DNA of 64,000 bases from Lysinibacillus mangiferihumi (lineage in GTDB: Bacteria > Bacillota > Bacilli > Bacillales_A > Planococcaceae). Where the stretch lies: assembly GCF_003049665.1 (NCBI RefSeq), contig NZ_PYWM01000010.1, positions 62,001 through 126,000 on the forward strand. Direction: 5' to 3'. The position numbers and the translations under genes are program-made. Below, one piece after another: positions 1 to 7,941 of the stretch (within the stretch, counting starts at the first letter, position 1; each line of letters begins with the position of its first letter). Under the pieces are notes generated by a model. It was not told where the DNA came from and did not search any database. It saw only the letters and a program-made list of their open reading frames with translations.

Positions 1-444
1 GCAGAAACATTACGAGAAGTACGAAAAATTTTAATGCATCAAGCTCAAAAAAAGAATATTACGTTGCATCTTAATGTAGATGATGAACTAATTGTCAAAG
101 CGGATGAAGTGAAGCTTAAGCAAATATTTATTAACATTATCGAAAATGCTATTAATTACTCTTATGAACAGTCAACAGTGGACATTGTGGCAGTCGAAAA
201 TAATGGGCATGCACTTATTACGATAAAGGATGATGGCATCGGTATACCGCTGGAAGATTTATCGCATGTGACAGAGCGTTTCTATCGTGTTAATAAAGCG
301 CGTAGTCGTGCAGATGGTGGCAGTGGCTTAGGTCTATCTATAGTGGAACAATTATTAAAGCAGTTACATGGTAAAATTGAAATCGAAAGTGAATTAGATA
401 AAGGTACAACAGTAAAGATTACGATGCCGTTAATGGAGGAATAG
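1..444 (+). CDS. Sensor histidine kinase, C-terminal part only
   Basis: The gene enters from the left edge. The frame is open from base 1, so the ATG at 34 is internal and the sensor and phosphoacceptor domains lie outside. What remains is the ATP-binding domain of an orthodox histidine kinase. It shows an N box (ENAINYS, about residue 47 of the visible part), a G1 box (DDGIGIP), an F-box region (ERFYRVNKAR) and a G2 box (GSGLGLSIV). This domain binds ATP and phosphorylates the kinase histidine. The sequence is closest in style to PhoR/WalK/ResE-type kinases, but the signal cannot be named without the N-terminus. A lipoprotein gene follows after 3 bases, suggesting one transcript. Confidence 0.93.
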   Translation, partial: AETLREVRKILMHQAQKKNITLHLNVDDELIVKADEVKLKQIFINIIENAINYSYEQSTVDIVAVENNGHALITIKDDGIGIPLEDLSHVTERFYRVNKARSRADGGSGLGLSIVEQLLKQLHGKIEIESELDKGTTVKITMPLMEE

Positions 445-447
445 AAC

Positions 448-957
448 ATGAAGAAGTGGATTTTGACATTGTTAGCTGTACCCGCATTATTAGTTGGGTG
501 TGGGGAAAAGAAAGAACCGGCTACAACTTCCACATTAGAGGAGCCTCAAATGTTGGAAGTAGAAATATTAACGTCAAAAGAAGTAGCAATTAATGCTCCG
601 GTCGAGCTAGCTGCTCACGTTACCCAAGGTGAAAAAAATATTGATGATGCAATCGTAGAATTCGAAGTGTGGGAATCAGGTAAACGCGATGAAGGTCAAA
701 TGTTAGAAGGTAAATTAGAGAAAGATGGCGTCTATAAAGCCCAGACAACATTCGATCATGACGGCGTATATTATATGTTTGCTCATACTACAGCTAATGG
801 CATTCATAATATGCCGAAACAGCAAATTACTGCTGGTACACCTGATATGACAAAAGTAATTCAAGAAGATGAAAAAGCCAATATGAACATGCCAAATCAA
901 GGTACAGATTCATCAGAGGACACAGAGCAACAAGAAAATGAAAAAAATCATCATTAA
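448..957 (+). CDS. YtkA-like lipoprotein
   Basis: This is a 169-residue secreted lipoprotein. A short basic start and hydrophobic segment end in the lipobox LLVGC, so Cys18 should be lipidated by Lgt (encoded at 17849) and anchored on the outer face of the membrane. The middle (residues 30-125) has the immunoglobulin-like pattern of the YtkA/FixH-like family, including VEFEVWESGK and DGVYYMFAHTTA. Members occur near copper or respiratory genes, but their function is poorly known. The C-terminal 40 residues are acidic, low-complexity and end in HH. The start has a good ribosome site (GGAGG) inside the end of the kinase gene. Function beyond extracytoplasmic binding is not inferable. Confidence 0.8.
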   Translation: MKKWILTLLAVPALLVGCGEKKEPATTSTLEEPQMLEVEILTSKEVAINAPVELAAHVTQGEKNIDDAIVEFEVWESGKRDEGQMLEGKLEKDGVYKAQTTFDHDGVYYMFAHTTANGIHNMPKQQITAGTPDMTKVIQEDEKANMNMPNQGTDSSEDTEQQENEKNHH

Positions 958-987
958 AAGCTTGCATTATTTTTAAAATAGGAATAT

Positions 988-1023
988 TATAATGACCAGA
1001 TGACCGAAATGGTTTTCTGGTCA
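988..1023 (+). promoter_or_regulatory. Promoter -10 and TetR-type operator upstream of the regulator
   Basis: TATAAT (988-993) is followed by a 23-base imperfect palindrome at 1001-1023 of the form TGACC-N13-GGTCA. A second 23-base copy lies upstream of the next gene at 1706-1728. A larger overlapping inverted repeat, AATGACCAGA / TCTGGTCATT (991-1000 and 1015-1024), covers the same site. Position and symmetry suit a TetR dimer repressing its own gene; this is inferred from the paired sites. Confidence 0.65.
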
Positions 1024-1080
1024 TTATTTAATTTCAGTGTACAAAAGGTGTACATAACTTAACAGGAAAGGATGTCACAA

Positions 1081-1650
1081 ATGGATCGTAGGCAGGAAAT
1101 TATTGAAGCAGCTGCAAAATCATTTACGTTGTTTGGCTACAAGGCAACGACGATGGAACAAGTGGCGAAAATTGCGAATGTCGGTAAAGGAACGATTTAT
1201 ACATTCTTTGCAAATAAAGAAATTTTATTTCAAGAGATTGCGATGTCACTTGTACGTGAGATGAAGGCGGAAGCGGATGCAGTGTTGGATGTATCAGCAA
1301 GCTTTATGGATAATGCGCATCATGCTTTAATGAAAATGCTACAGTTCCGTGAGAAGCATCTTTTATTTGCGAAGTTAATAGAAGAAGAAAAAGAATTACG
1401 TACGCCAGCGGTCAAACAAGTTCTAATTCGCATTGAGTCTGAAATATTATCTTATATGGCAACATTAATTCAACGACGAATTGATAAAGGTGAAATTCGA
1501 GATTGTGATGCAGAGTTAGTAAGTTACCTGTTATTAAAAGCGTATTTAGCGTTCGTAGTAGATTGGCATGAGCTACATGGCGACATGATTCCAGAAGAAA
1601 AGATACTAAATCTTTTTAAGGAGACAATCTTTCGAGGGCTCGTTCTTTAA
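1081..1650 (+). CDS. TetR/AcrR family transcriptional regulator (YhgD-like)
   Basis: This is a 189-residue repressor. Residues 5-50 form the TetR helix-turn-helix DNA-binding domain (IIEAAAKSFTLFGYKATTMEQVAKIANVG, then KGTIYTFFANKEILF). The rest is the all-helical ligand-binding and dimerisation domain. I choose ATG 1081 over the in-frame ATG 1072 because the ribosome site AGGAAAGG at 1064-1071 directly abuts 1072 but is well spaced from 1081. It precedes a YhgE/Pip gene, the same arrangement as yhgD-yhgE in B. subtilis. Matching operators before both genes suggest that it represses itself and its neighbour. The ligand is unknown. Confidence 0.9.
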   Translation: MDRRQEIIEAAAKSFTLFGYKATTMEQVAKIANVGKGTIYTFFANKEILFQEIAMSLVREMKAEADAVLDVSASFMDNAHHALMKMLQFREKHLLFAKLIEEEKELRTPAVKQVLIRIESEILSYMATLIQRRIDKGEIRDCDAELVSYLLLKAYLAFVVDWHELHGDMIPEEKILNLFKETIFRGLVL

Positions 1651-1705
1651 GAAAAAATCTACAAATTTTACACATGGTGAAGTTTGCGATTTTTTTGCAG
1701 TAAAA

Positions 1706-1728
1706 TGACCAAATGACGTTTTCGGTCA
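1706..1728 (+). promoter_or_regulatory. Second TetR-type operator, upstream of yhgE
   Basis: This 23-base site has the form TGACC-N13-GGTCA and shares its spacing, both outer half-sites and the central GTTTTC stretch with the site at 1001-1023. It lies 25 bases before the ATG of the YhgE gene, so a bound repressor would block its expression. Assignment to the adjacent TetR protein is an inference. Confidence 0.65.
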
Positions 1729-1752
1729 ACTAGTATAGGAGTGAGAAAAAAT

Positions 1753-3942
1753 ATGATTAAAGCTGAATGGCTGAAAATCCTTAAAACAAGAAAAATGCTT
1801 GTTTCAATAATCGCTGTCCTATTTATTCCGGTCATGTATGCAGGCATGTTTTTATGGGCGTTTTGGGATCCATATGCAGGTATGTCTAATTTGCCGGTAG
1901 CGATTGTTAATGATGATAAGGGTGCAGAAATGGATGGAGTGAAGTTAGACTTAGGGAATACCTTAGTCGATAAACTCGTCGATAGTAAGCAATTTGACTT
2001 TATAGAAGTGTCAAAAGAAGAAGCAGAAAAAGGATTAAATGGTCGAGACTATTACATGATTTTAGAAATCCCAACAAATTTCTCAGAGCATGCTACGACT
2101 TTACTTGATGACAAACCTTCTAAATTAGTAATGAATTATATTCCGAATGAAGGCTTGAACTTCTTAGGAGCACAAATTGGCGAAACAGCAATGGATCGCA
2201 TTCGTGCGGAAGTAAATACGCAAGTTTCTGCTACGTATGCAGAAAAATTATTTGATTCTATTGCCACAATGGGAGATGGCTTTACAGAAGCAGCTGATGG
2301 TTCTGTTAAGTTAGACGAAGGCGCTCAAAAGGTAGCAAATGGAGCGAAAGATTTAAAAGGATACTTAGAGCAATTAGCTTCTAGCACAATTGAACTTTCT
2401 GATGGTACAGATAAAATTACCAAAGGTGCAGCGAAAGCGGCTACGGGTGCTAACGACTTATCAACTGGTCTTGTGAAATTAGAGAATGGTACAGTGCAGT
2501 TACAGCAAGGTGCACAGCAGGCAGCTGCAGGTGCAACAAGTCTTCAACAAGGTCTATCTCAATACACACAAGGTGTAGCGAAAGTAGAAGCAGGCCTTAC
2601 AACAATAACTGAAAAACAACAGCAAATTATTGCTGGTGCAACATCAGTTGCTGAAAATGCTGGTAAGCTAAACAGTTCAGCAAATCAGTTATCTAATGGT
2701 TCTGCACAAGTGGAAGCAGGTATTGCGGCTCTAACAGCACAGCTAAACAGCACAATTGATGCAATGCCAGCAGAGCAAGCCGCTGCTTTAAAGCAAACGT
2801 TAGCTGAGTTACAAGCTGGTAGTACCAATGTGCACAACGGTTTAAATGCATTAGCAGCAGGTACTGAAAAATTACAAGCTGGTGCTAACCAAGTTAGCGG
2901 TGGTGCATCACAAATTGCTGCAGGTCAAAAAGATGTTTTAGCTGGTGCAAATGCATTAGCAGCAAAAAGCAATGAACTAGTTCAAGGTGCACAAAGCCTT
3001 CAAGCTGGTAATGCCACTCTTGCTAGTAAACTAGGTGAATTACATGCAGGTGTAAACACAGCTGTTGCTGGTTCACAAACATTAGCTTCAGGATTAAATG
3101 ACTTAGCGAGTGGTACAACAACATTGAATAAAGGTACTTCAACACTTGCTTCAAAATCTGGTGAGTTAGCAGAAGGCTCTGCAACACTTGCTGATGGTTC
3201 AACTGAACTTGCCGATGGTACAGCGACACTATCTAGCAAATTAGGTGAAGCTAGTGAAAAAGCAAACGAAGTACATGCAAATAATGACACATATGATATG
3301 GTTGGTAGTCCGGTTGAAGTAGAAAAAGAATCAATCAACCATGTTCCAAACTATGGTACAGGTTTCGCACCTTACTTTATTTCACTTGGATTATTTGTTG
3401 GAGCATTGCTAATTTCAATCGTATTCCCACTTGTAGAACCAGCAATTCGTCCGAAAAATGGCGCATCATGGTTTACAAGTAAAGTGACAGTCCTTGCATT
3501 CGTAGGTTTAGTGCAAACTTTATTAACAGTAGCCATTGTAAAATGGGGCTTAGGTCTTGAAGTACAAAATTTAGGTTACTTTGTACTAACGGCGTTACTA
3601 ACAAGTTATGTGTTCCTAGCCTTAATTCAAATGTTAGTTTCTATTTTCGGTGATCCAGGTCGTTTTATTGCCATTGTTGTACTGATTTTACAACTTACAA
3701 CAAGCGCGGGTACATTCCCACTTGAACTGATTCCATCACCATTGCAAGTATTCAATAAATTATTGCCAATGACATATACTGTTCAAGCGTTTAAAGCAAG
3801 CATCTCAACAGGCGACATGACGTATTTATGGCAAAACTATGGTATGTTATTTGGCTACCTAATTGTGTTCTTAGTTATTACTTTTGGTTATTTCATGTTA
3901 TTACACACAAAACGTTACTCAAAAGTAGCAGAAGAAAATTAA
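1753..3942 (+). CDS. yhgE: YhgE/Pip domain membrane protein
   Basis: This is a membrane protein of about 729 residues. It has an N-terminal transmembrane helix (MLVSIIAVLFIPVMYAGMF), then an extracytoplasmic region with the family signature LPVAIVNDDKGA. A long coiled segment (about residues 190-510) is built of degenerate repeats of the type LxxGAxxLxxG. The C-terminus has five or more membrane helices of the ABC-2 permease type. The family includes phage infection protein (Pip) and the type VII secretion component YueB/EsaA, which act at the cell surface. ATG 1753 is preferred to GTG 1741 because AGGAGTGAG overlaps the GTG. It is probably repressed by the upstream TetR protein. The natural substrate is unknown. 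Confidence 0.9.
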   Translation: MIKAEWLKILKTRKMLVSIIAVLFIPVMYAGMFLWAFWDPYAGMSNLPVAIVNDDKGAEMDGVKLDLGNTLVDKLVDSKQFDFIEVSKEEAEKGLNGRDYYMILEIPTNFSEHATTLLDDKPSKLVMNYIPNEGLNFLGAQIGETAMDRIRAEVNTQVSATYAEKLFDSIATMGDGFTEAADGSVKLDEGAQKVANGAKDLKGYLEQLASSTIELSDGTDKITKGAAKAATGANDLSTGLVKLENGTVQLQQGAQQAAAGATSLQQGLSQYTQGVAKVEAGLTTITEKQQQIIAGATSVAENAGKLNSSANQLSNGSAQVEAGIAALTAQLNSTIDAMPAEQAAALKQTLAELQAGSTNVHNGLNALAAGTEKLQAGANQVSGGASQIAAGQKDVLAGANALAAKSNELVQGAQSLQAGNATLASKLGELHAGVNTAVAGSQTLASGLNDLASGTTTLNKGTSTLASKSGELAEGSATLADGSTELADGTATLSSKLGEASEKANEVHANNDTYDMVGSPVEVEKESINHVPNYGTGFAPYFISLGLFVGALLISIVFPLVEPAIRPKNGASWFTSKVTVLAFVGLVQTLLTVAIVKWGLGLEVQNLGYFVLTALLTSYVFLALIQMLVSIFGDPGRFIAIVVLILQLTTSAGTFPLELIPSPLQVFNKLLPMTYTVQAFKASISTGDMTYLWQNYGMLFGYLIVFLVITFGYFMLLHTKRYSKVAEEN

Positions 3943-3945
3943 ACG

Positions 3946-3989
3946 AGTGCCAGTCACTCAAACAATTAGTGACTGGCACTCAAACAATT
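3946..3989. repeat. Dispersed short motif (family A), inverted pair forming a hairpin
   Basis: AGTGCCAGTCACT (3946-3958), then CAAACAATT, then its exact reverse complement AGTGACTGGCACT (3968-3980), then CAAACAATT again. The pair makes a 13-bp stem with a 9-base loop directly behind the yhgE stop. The same motif recurs singly at 4139, 12399, 29151, 39363, 39391, 41987, 50840 and 51017. Confidence 0.8.
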
Positions 3990-4020
3990 TGGCACTTAGC
4001 ATAATATAGGCTCCTAAATC

Positions 4021-4136
4021 GTAAAAATCCACTTCGCTTTCCGCGGGCACAGTGTAAGCCGCAACCCTCGCTGTCGCGCGGTTTGTTGCGTCTTACAACT
4101 TGTGCTGTTCCCGCAGGAGTCTACGTGGATTTTTAC
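4021..4136. repeat. 116-base intergenic repeat with 12-base terminal inverted repeats (family B)
   Basis: The ends GTAAAAATCCAC (4021-4032) and GTGGATTTTTAC (4125-4136) are perfect inverted repeats. The interior is GC-rich (CTTTCCGCGGGCAC, AAGCCGCAACCCTCGC, TTGCGTCTTAC) and unlike the surrounding AT-rich DNA. A second full copy lies at 50434-50549, with CCTAAATC before and TTAGTG after both copies. It has no reading frame of note and looks like a MITE-like element. Confidence 0.75.
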
Positions 4137-4173
4137 TTAGTGCCAGTCACTCAAACAATTTCATTTTAAATGT

Positions 4174-4211
4174 AAAACAGCAGCTGATATGAGCGTATCA
4201 GCTGCTGTTTT
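4174..4211. terminator. Bidirectional rho-independent terminator
   Basis: The stem CAGCAGCTGATA / TATCAGCTGCTG (4178-4189 and 4196-4207) is flanked by AAAA and TTTT. It can therefore stop transcription from yhgE and from the convergent yhfH gene. Confidence 0.85.
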
Positions 4212-4318
4212 GTGTAAGTGTAAGAGATTTAATTAATGGTTCATCATAAATGTATGATGAGTGGTGTCATTATTAGTTCGTGTGGGGCACGAAATGACGT
4301 TACAGCATAGGCAAATGC

Positions 4319-4444
4319 TTATAGGCAGTTACATTTTTCACAAGTGTTGCTGTAGCATTCGCTTTGTTCTTCGATCTTTTCACCGCATTCTGTGCATTGT
4401 TTTGCAGGTAAGTTCTTGAAAAATTCAACTACGTTTTCTAACAT
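4319..4444 (-). CDS. yhfH: YhfH family small zinc-ribbon-like protein
   Basis: This 41-residue protein starts MLENVVEFFKNLPAKQC and has two cysteine pairs, CTEC (17-20) and CEKC (35-38), plus single cysteines at 30 and 40. Such spacing suits a small metal-binding knuckle. The sequence matches the short YhfH family, and in B. subtilis yhfH also sits beside yhfJ (lplJ). The start is fixed by a strong ribosome site (AAAGGAGGAGT) just upstream on the minus strand; a longer upstream extension of the frame has no ribosome site. It is transcribed divergently from lplJ. The biochemical role is unknown. Confidence 0.85.
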   Translation of the reverse strand: MLENVVEFFKNLPAKQCTECGEKIEEQSECYSNTCEKCNCL

Positions 4445-4586
4445 TGTGGACTCCTCCTTTAAGTTCATCTGTACTATTACTGTTTTATTATTTTCTAGTG
4501 TATTATAACAGATGCGTTTCGTCAACACAAAATGCCTAATTTACGTTAAAATAAAATATGGATATTTTGTGAAGGAGGAAACGACT

Positions 4587-5579
4587 ATGATTTTCGTTGA
4601 TAATAAAGGGATTCATGATCCACGCATTAACCTTGCCATTGAGGAGTATTTACTAAAGACAATGGATGTAGAGAAGGAACCGGTGCTGTTATTTTACATA
4701 AATCAGCCATCTATTATTATTGGGAAGAACCAAAATACGATTGAAGAGATTAATACAGATTATGTTGAAGATAATGGTATCATCGTTGTGCGCCGCCTTT
4801 CTGGTGGAGGTGCGGTGTACCATGACCTTGGAAACTTGAACTATAGCTTTATTACGAAGGACGATGGCGATAGCTTTATGAATTATAAAAAATTCACACA
4901 GCCAGTTGTCGACGCGCTTGCAAAAATGGGCGTAAATGCGGAGTTATCGGGTCGTAATGATATTTTAGCTGAAGGACGTAAAGTATCTGGTAACGCGCAG
5001 TTTTCTACTAAAGGCCGTATGTTTAGTCATGGGACATTACTGTTTGATACAGAAATAGATGCAGTTGTATCTGCATTGAAAGTAAAGAAAGATAAAATTG
5101 AATCAAAGGGTATTAAATCCATTCGTTCACGTGTAGCAAATATTTCTGAGTTTTTAAAGGATAAAATGACCGTTGAAGCATTCCGCTTAGAAATTTTAAA
5201 ATCCATTTTCGGTGGCGAAGAAAACATTCGTTATTATGAGCTAACGGAAGAAGATTGGGCAAATATTCATCAATTATCTGCTGAACGCTATCAAACTTGG
5301 GAATGGAACTACGGGAAATCCCCTCGCTTTAATATTCAAAAAACACATCGCTTCCCTACAGGTGGGATTGATATCCGCCTAGAAGTGAACCACGGCATTA
5401 TCGAAGAAGCACATATTTTCGGTGATTTCTTCGGGGTGGGCGATATTGCCGATGTTGAGCAACGCTTAGTTGGTACAAACTATGATCGTGCTGCGATTGC
5501 GATGTCTTTAGATGATATCAATATCCCAACATACTTTGGTGGCATTTCTACAGAAGAGTTTTTACAGTTAATTTATTAA
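4587..5579 (+). CDS. lplJ: Lipoate-protein ligase LplJ
   Basis: LplJ attaches lipoate to the E2/GcvH lipoyl domains through lipoyl-AMP. The 330-residue protein has the LplA/LplJ signatures: IIIGKNQNTIEEIN near residue 45, the lipoate-binding loop RRLSGGGAVYHDLGN near 70, and the downstream lysine region GRKVSGNAQF near 133. The C-terminal accessory domain (from about 250, FNIQKTHRFPTGGIDI) is present. ATG 4587 follows GAAGGAGGAAA at the right distance; the frame extends further upstream without a ribosome site. Length and neighbours (YhfH, and LcfB beyond the inserted Bce operon) match the B. subtilis yhf locus. Confidence 0.95.
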   Translation: MIFVDNKGIHDPRINLAIEEYLLKTMDVEKEPVLLFYINQPSIIIGKNQNTIEEINTDYVEDNGIIVVRRLSGGGAVYHDLGNLNYSFITKDDGDSFMNYKKFTQPVVDALAKMGVNAELSGRNDILAEGRKVSGNAQFSTKGRMFSHGTLLFDTEIDAVVSALKVKKDKIESKGIKSIRSRVANISEFLKDKMTVEAFRLEILKSIFGGEENIRYYELTEEDWANIHQLSAERYQTWEWNYGKSPRFNIQKTHRFPTGGIDIRLEVNHGIIEEAHIFGDFFGVGDIADVEQRLVGTNYDRAAIAMSLDDINIPTYFGGISTEEFLQLIY

Positions 5580-5734
5580 CAGTAGACAAAAAATAGTTGG
5601 CTAATGCCTTTTCCTAAAAAAGATATTTTAGCCTAACTTGGTGTATATGATGGCAGTCATGCTGTGGAAAAATTAAAGTCTAAACATGATGGAACCGTTG
5701 AACTTGAAATTACCAATATATTCACAATAAATAG

Positions 5735-5767
5735 GGCACGCGCAATTAGGGCGCGTAGCCTTTTTTT
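5735..5767 (+). terminator. Rho-independent terminator after lplJ
   Basis: A GC-rich stem (GGC-A-CGCGC with GCGCGTAGCC, one bulged A) is followed by seven T residues (5761-5767). A -10-like TACAAT (5770-5775) for the next operon starts right behind it. The stretch 5580-5734 shows no gene. Confidence 0.75.
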
Positions 5768-5798
5768 GGTACAATATATGATAGAAAGGAGTGTCATT

Positions 5799-6503
5799 AT
5801 GGAGAAGCATCGAATATTTATTGTCGAGGATGATGTGAAAATTGCATCATTGCTTGCAGAAACACTGAGGAAATATCAATACGAAGTGGAAACGATTCAA
5901 GAATTTGACCACTTAATAGAAGAATTTACAGCCTTTAATCCACATATGGTTTTGCTTGATATAAATTTACCTGCGTATGACGGCTATTACTGGTGTCGTC
6001 AGCTACGTCAACATACAACATGTCCCATCATTTTCATTTCAGCGCGTTCTGGTGAAATGGATCAAATTTTTGCGCTTGAAAATGGGGGTGACGATTTTAT
6101 TACAAAGCCATTTAATTACGAAATCGTTCTCGCTAAAATCCGTAGTCACTTGCGTCGTACATATGGAGAATATGCCGCTAGACAAGAAGAACGGACGATT
6201 AAACAAGGACAGCTTATACTGCATTTAGAGCGTATGGAGCTGCACAAAAATGATTTAGAAATTCCATTACAGAAAAAAGAATGTATTATTTTAGAATTGT
6301 TAATGGGCCATGCACCCAAAGTAGTAACACGTGAGCAACTGCTAGAGGAGCTATGGGACGATCAAGCATTTGTCGATGAAAATACGTTAAATGTGAACAT
6401 GACACGTGTTCGCAAGAAGCTAGCCGATTATCATATTGCCTCAACAATTGAGACTGTTCGCGGAGCAGGCTATCGTTTTATATTAAGTGCGGGTGAGCTG
6501 TAA
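5799..6503 (+). CDS. OmpR-family response regulator of a Bce-type system
   Basis: The 234-residue regulator has an N-terminal receiver domain (acidic pocket EDD at 10-12, phosphoacceptor Asp54 in VLLDINLP, Lys in TKPFNYE near 104). A C-terminal winged helix ends in RGAGYRFIL. ATG 5799 follows AAAGGAGTG; a longer upstream reading lacks a ribosome site and crosses a terminator. It overlaps the kinase gene by one base (TAATG), and ABC transporter genes follow, so it is the regulator of a BceRS-BceAB-type peptide antibiotic sensing and detoxification module. Its target is probably its own operon or the transporter genes. Confidence 0.93.
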   Translation: MEKHRIFIVEDDVKIASLLAETLRKYQYEVETIQEFDHLIEEFTAFNPHMVLLDINLPAYDGYYWCRQLRQHTTCPIIFISARSGEMDQIFALENGGDDFITKPFNYEIVLAKIRSHLRRTYGEYAARQEERTIKQGQLILHLERMELHKNDLEIPLQKKECIILELLMGHAPKVVTREQLLEELWDDQAFVDENTLNVNMTRVRKKLADYHIASTIETVRGAGYRFILSAGEL

Positions 6504-7486
6504 TGGGCTGGAAATTATTTTTACGTGATTATGCAACATTTTTTATTTTTCAACTGATTTTAGTCGGTTTTATTATGGTGTTGTACTGGCTTGATGGCTT
6601 TCGTAACGTCGATACGGCTATTTATTCTGTAAGTATTAGCTTGGTATTACTATGCTCTTTTTTACTTATTCGTTATTTAATGCGCCAAAGTTATTTGGGT
6701 AAAATATTACATCTTCCAAAATCAATGGAAGATGTGTTACAAAAAAATGCCAAGACACCAGAAGCGGTGCAAGTAGAAAAATATATGCATGAACTGTACC
6801 GACTGTATCAGCATGAGCTTCATTCCTTGTATGCTAGCCAAAAGCGCCACGATCAATTTATGAATCAATGGGTACATCAAATGAAAACGCCTATTTCTGT
6901 CATTGAGATGCTGTTACAGGATGAACGCCCTCTCGATAAAAAGAATGTGCAAGAAGAAATAGATCGCTTACGTAGAGGATTGGATATGGTGCTTGTTAAC
7001 GCACGTCTAGAAAATTTTGAAGAGGATATGCAAGTCGAACAAATTCCGTTAAAAACAATTGTTACTGCAACTGTTAATGAAAATAAACGTTTATTTATTA
7101 CGAATCGTGTTTTTCCAGAAATCCATATTGAGGACGATATTATCGTAGCAAGTGATTCAAAGTGGCTTCGATTTATCATCGGGCAATTTGTAACAAACGC
7201 AGTGAAATATACATTTGAAGAGAATAAAAAAATCGTGATGTCTGCGATTAAACAAGATGATCATATTCAGTTAGCGATTTGTGATGAAGGAATTGGTATT
7301 CCTGCTTCGGACCTTTCACGTGTGACCAAAGCCTTTTTTACAGGTGAAAATGGGCGTAAAACTGGAGAATCCACAGGTATGGGCTTGTATTTAGCAAAGG
7401 AAATCTGCGGAAAACTAGGGCATCAATTGGACATTACATCTGAAGTAGGCAAAGGGACGATTGTCACCGTGACATTTACAAATTAG
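6503..7486 (+). CDS. Intramembrane-sensing histidine kinase, BceS-like
   Basis: The 327-residue kinase has two membrane helices in the first 65 residues with almost no extracellular loop. This is the hallmark of kinases that sense through a partner ABC transporter. The phosphoacceptor motif WVHQMKTPISVI has its histidine near residue 125. The ATPase domain shows QFVTNAVKYT (N box), CDEGIGIPASDL (G1) and STGMGLYLAKEI (G2). In the Bce family the permease reports drug flux to the kinase. It is translationally coupled to the upstream regulator gene. The specific antibiotic cannot be told from sequence alone. Confidence 0.93.
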   Translation: MGWKLFLRDYATFFIFQLILVGFIMVLYWLDGFRNVDTAIYSVSISLVLLCSFLLIRYLMRQSYLGKILHLPKSMEDVLQKNAKTPEAVQVEKYMHELYRLYQHELHSLYASQKRHDQFMNQWVHQMKTPISVIEMLLQDERPLDKKNVQEEIDRLRRGLDMVLVNARLENFEEDMQVEQIPLKTIVTATVNENKRLFITNRVFPEIHIEDDIIVASDSKWLRFIIGQFVTNAVKYTFEENKKIVMSAIKQDDHIQLAICDEGIGIPASDLSRVTKAFFTGENGRKTGESTGMGLYLAKEICGKLGHQLDITSEVGKGTIVTVTFTN

Positions 7487-7497
7487 GGGGAGCAGAA

Positions 7498-7929
7498 ATG
7501 GCAGAAGTACGGATTGAAGACTGGGTATTAAATATTGAATTAGATAAAACGAAGGAGTTGTACGCGTCACACACAGAACTTTGTGATTGTTTGTTTTGTG
7601 AAAATTTCCGTCAGGCAAGCTTATGCCTACAAGATGAAGTTGTGCATTTTTGTGATGCACTTGGGCTAAACTTACATAAACCAAGTCTCCTAAATGCTTT
7701 CCCAGTTGAAGGCGAGCAAGTGATGTATAGTGGGCACTATTCAGTTTATGGTGAAATAATTGAAGGTGAGTTAGATGCATGGGATGTGGTAGTTGGAGAG
7801 CATTGCTTTAGTCTAGTGCAAGAAGAAGTGAAGAATGCTTCAGCCGAAATAGAACCGCACTTTCAAATTGGCTTTGAGGTGGTATTCAATTGGCTTTTAC
7901 CAAAATCTATGGAATTAATCGAGAAATAA
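7498..7929 (+). CDS. Conserved protein of unknown function inside the Bce-type operon
   Basis: This 143-residue acidic, soluble protein has no signal peptide or membrane helix. A cysteine cluster, CDCLFC (residues 29-34), lies near the start and a tryptophan-containing C-terminus follows. It has a good ribosome site (GGGGGAG) and lies 11 bases after the kinase gene and 12 before the ABC ATPase gene, so it is transcribed with them. I do not recognise the family. Its position between the kinase and transporter genes suggests an accessory role in the peptide-response module, but this is only context. Confidence 0.75.
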   Translation: MAEVRIEDWVLNIELDKTKELYASHTELCDCLFCENFRQASLCLQDEVVHFCDALGLNLHKPSLLNAFPVEGEQVMYSGHYSVYGEIIEGELDAWDVVVGEHCFSLVQEEVKNASAEIEPHFQIGFEVVFNWLLPKSMELIEK

Positions 7930-7941
7930 GGTGAACAAAGT

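Noticed and set aside
3000..3338. 112-residue minus-strand frame inside yhgE
   Set aside because: It is a shadow of the repetitive LxxGAxxL segment of the real gene.
5637..5798. Upstream extension of the response regulator (reads GVYDGSHAVEKLKSKHDG)
   Set aside because: It crosses a terminator and promoter and has no ribosome site. The stretch looks somewhat protein-like and may be a gene relic, but I could not identify it.
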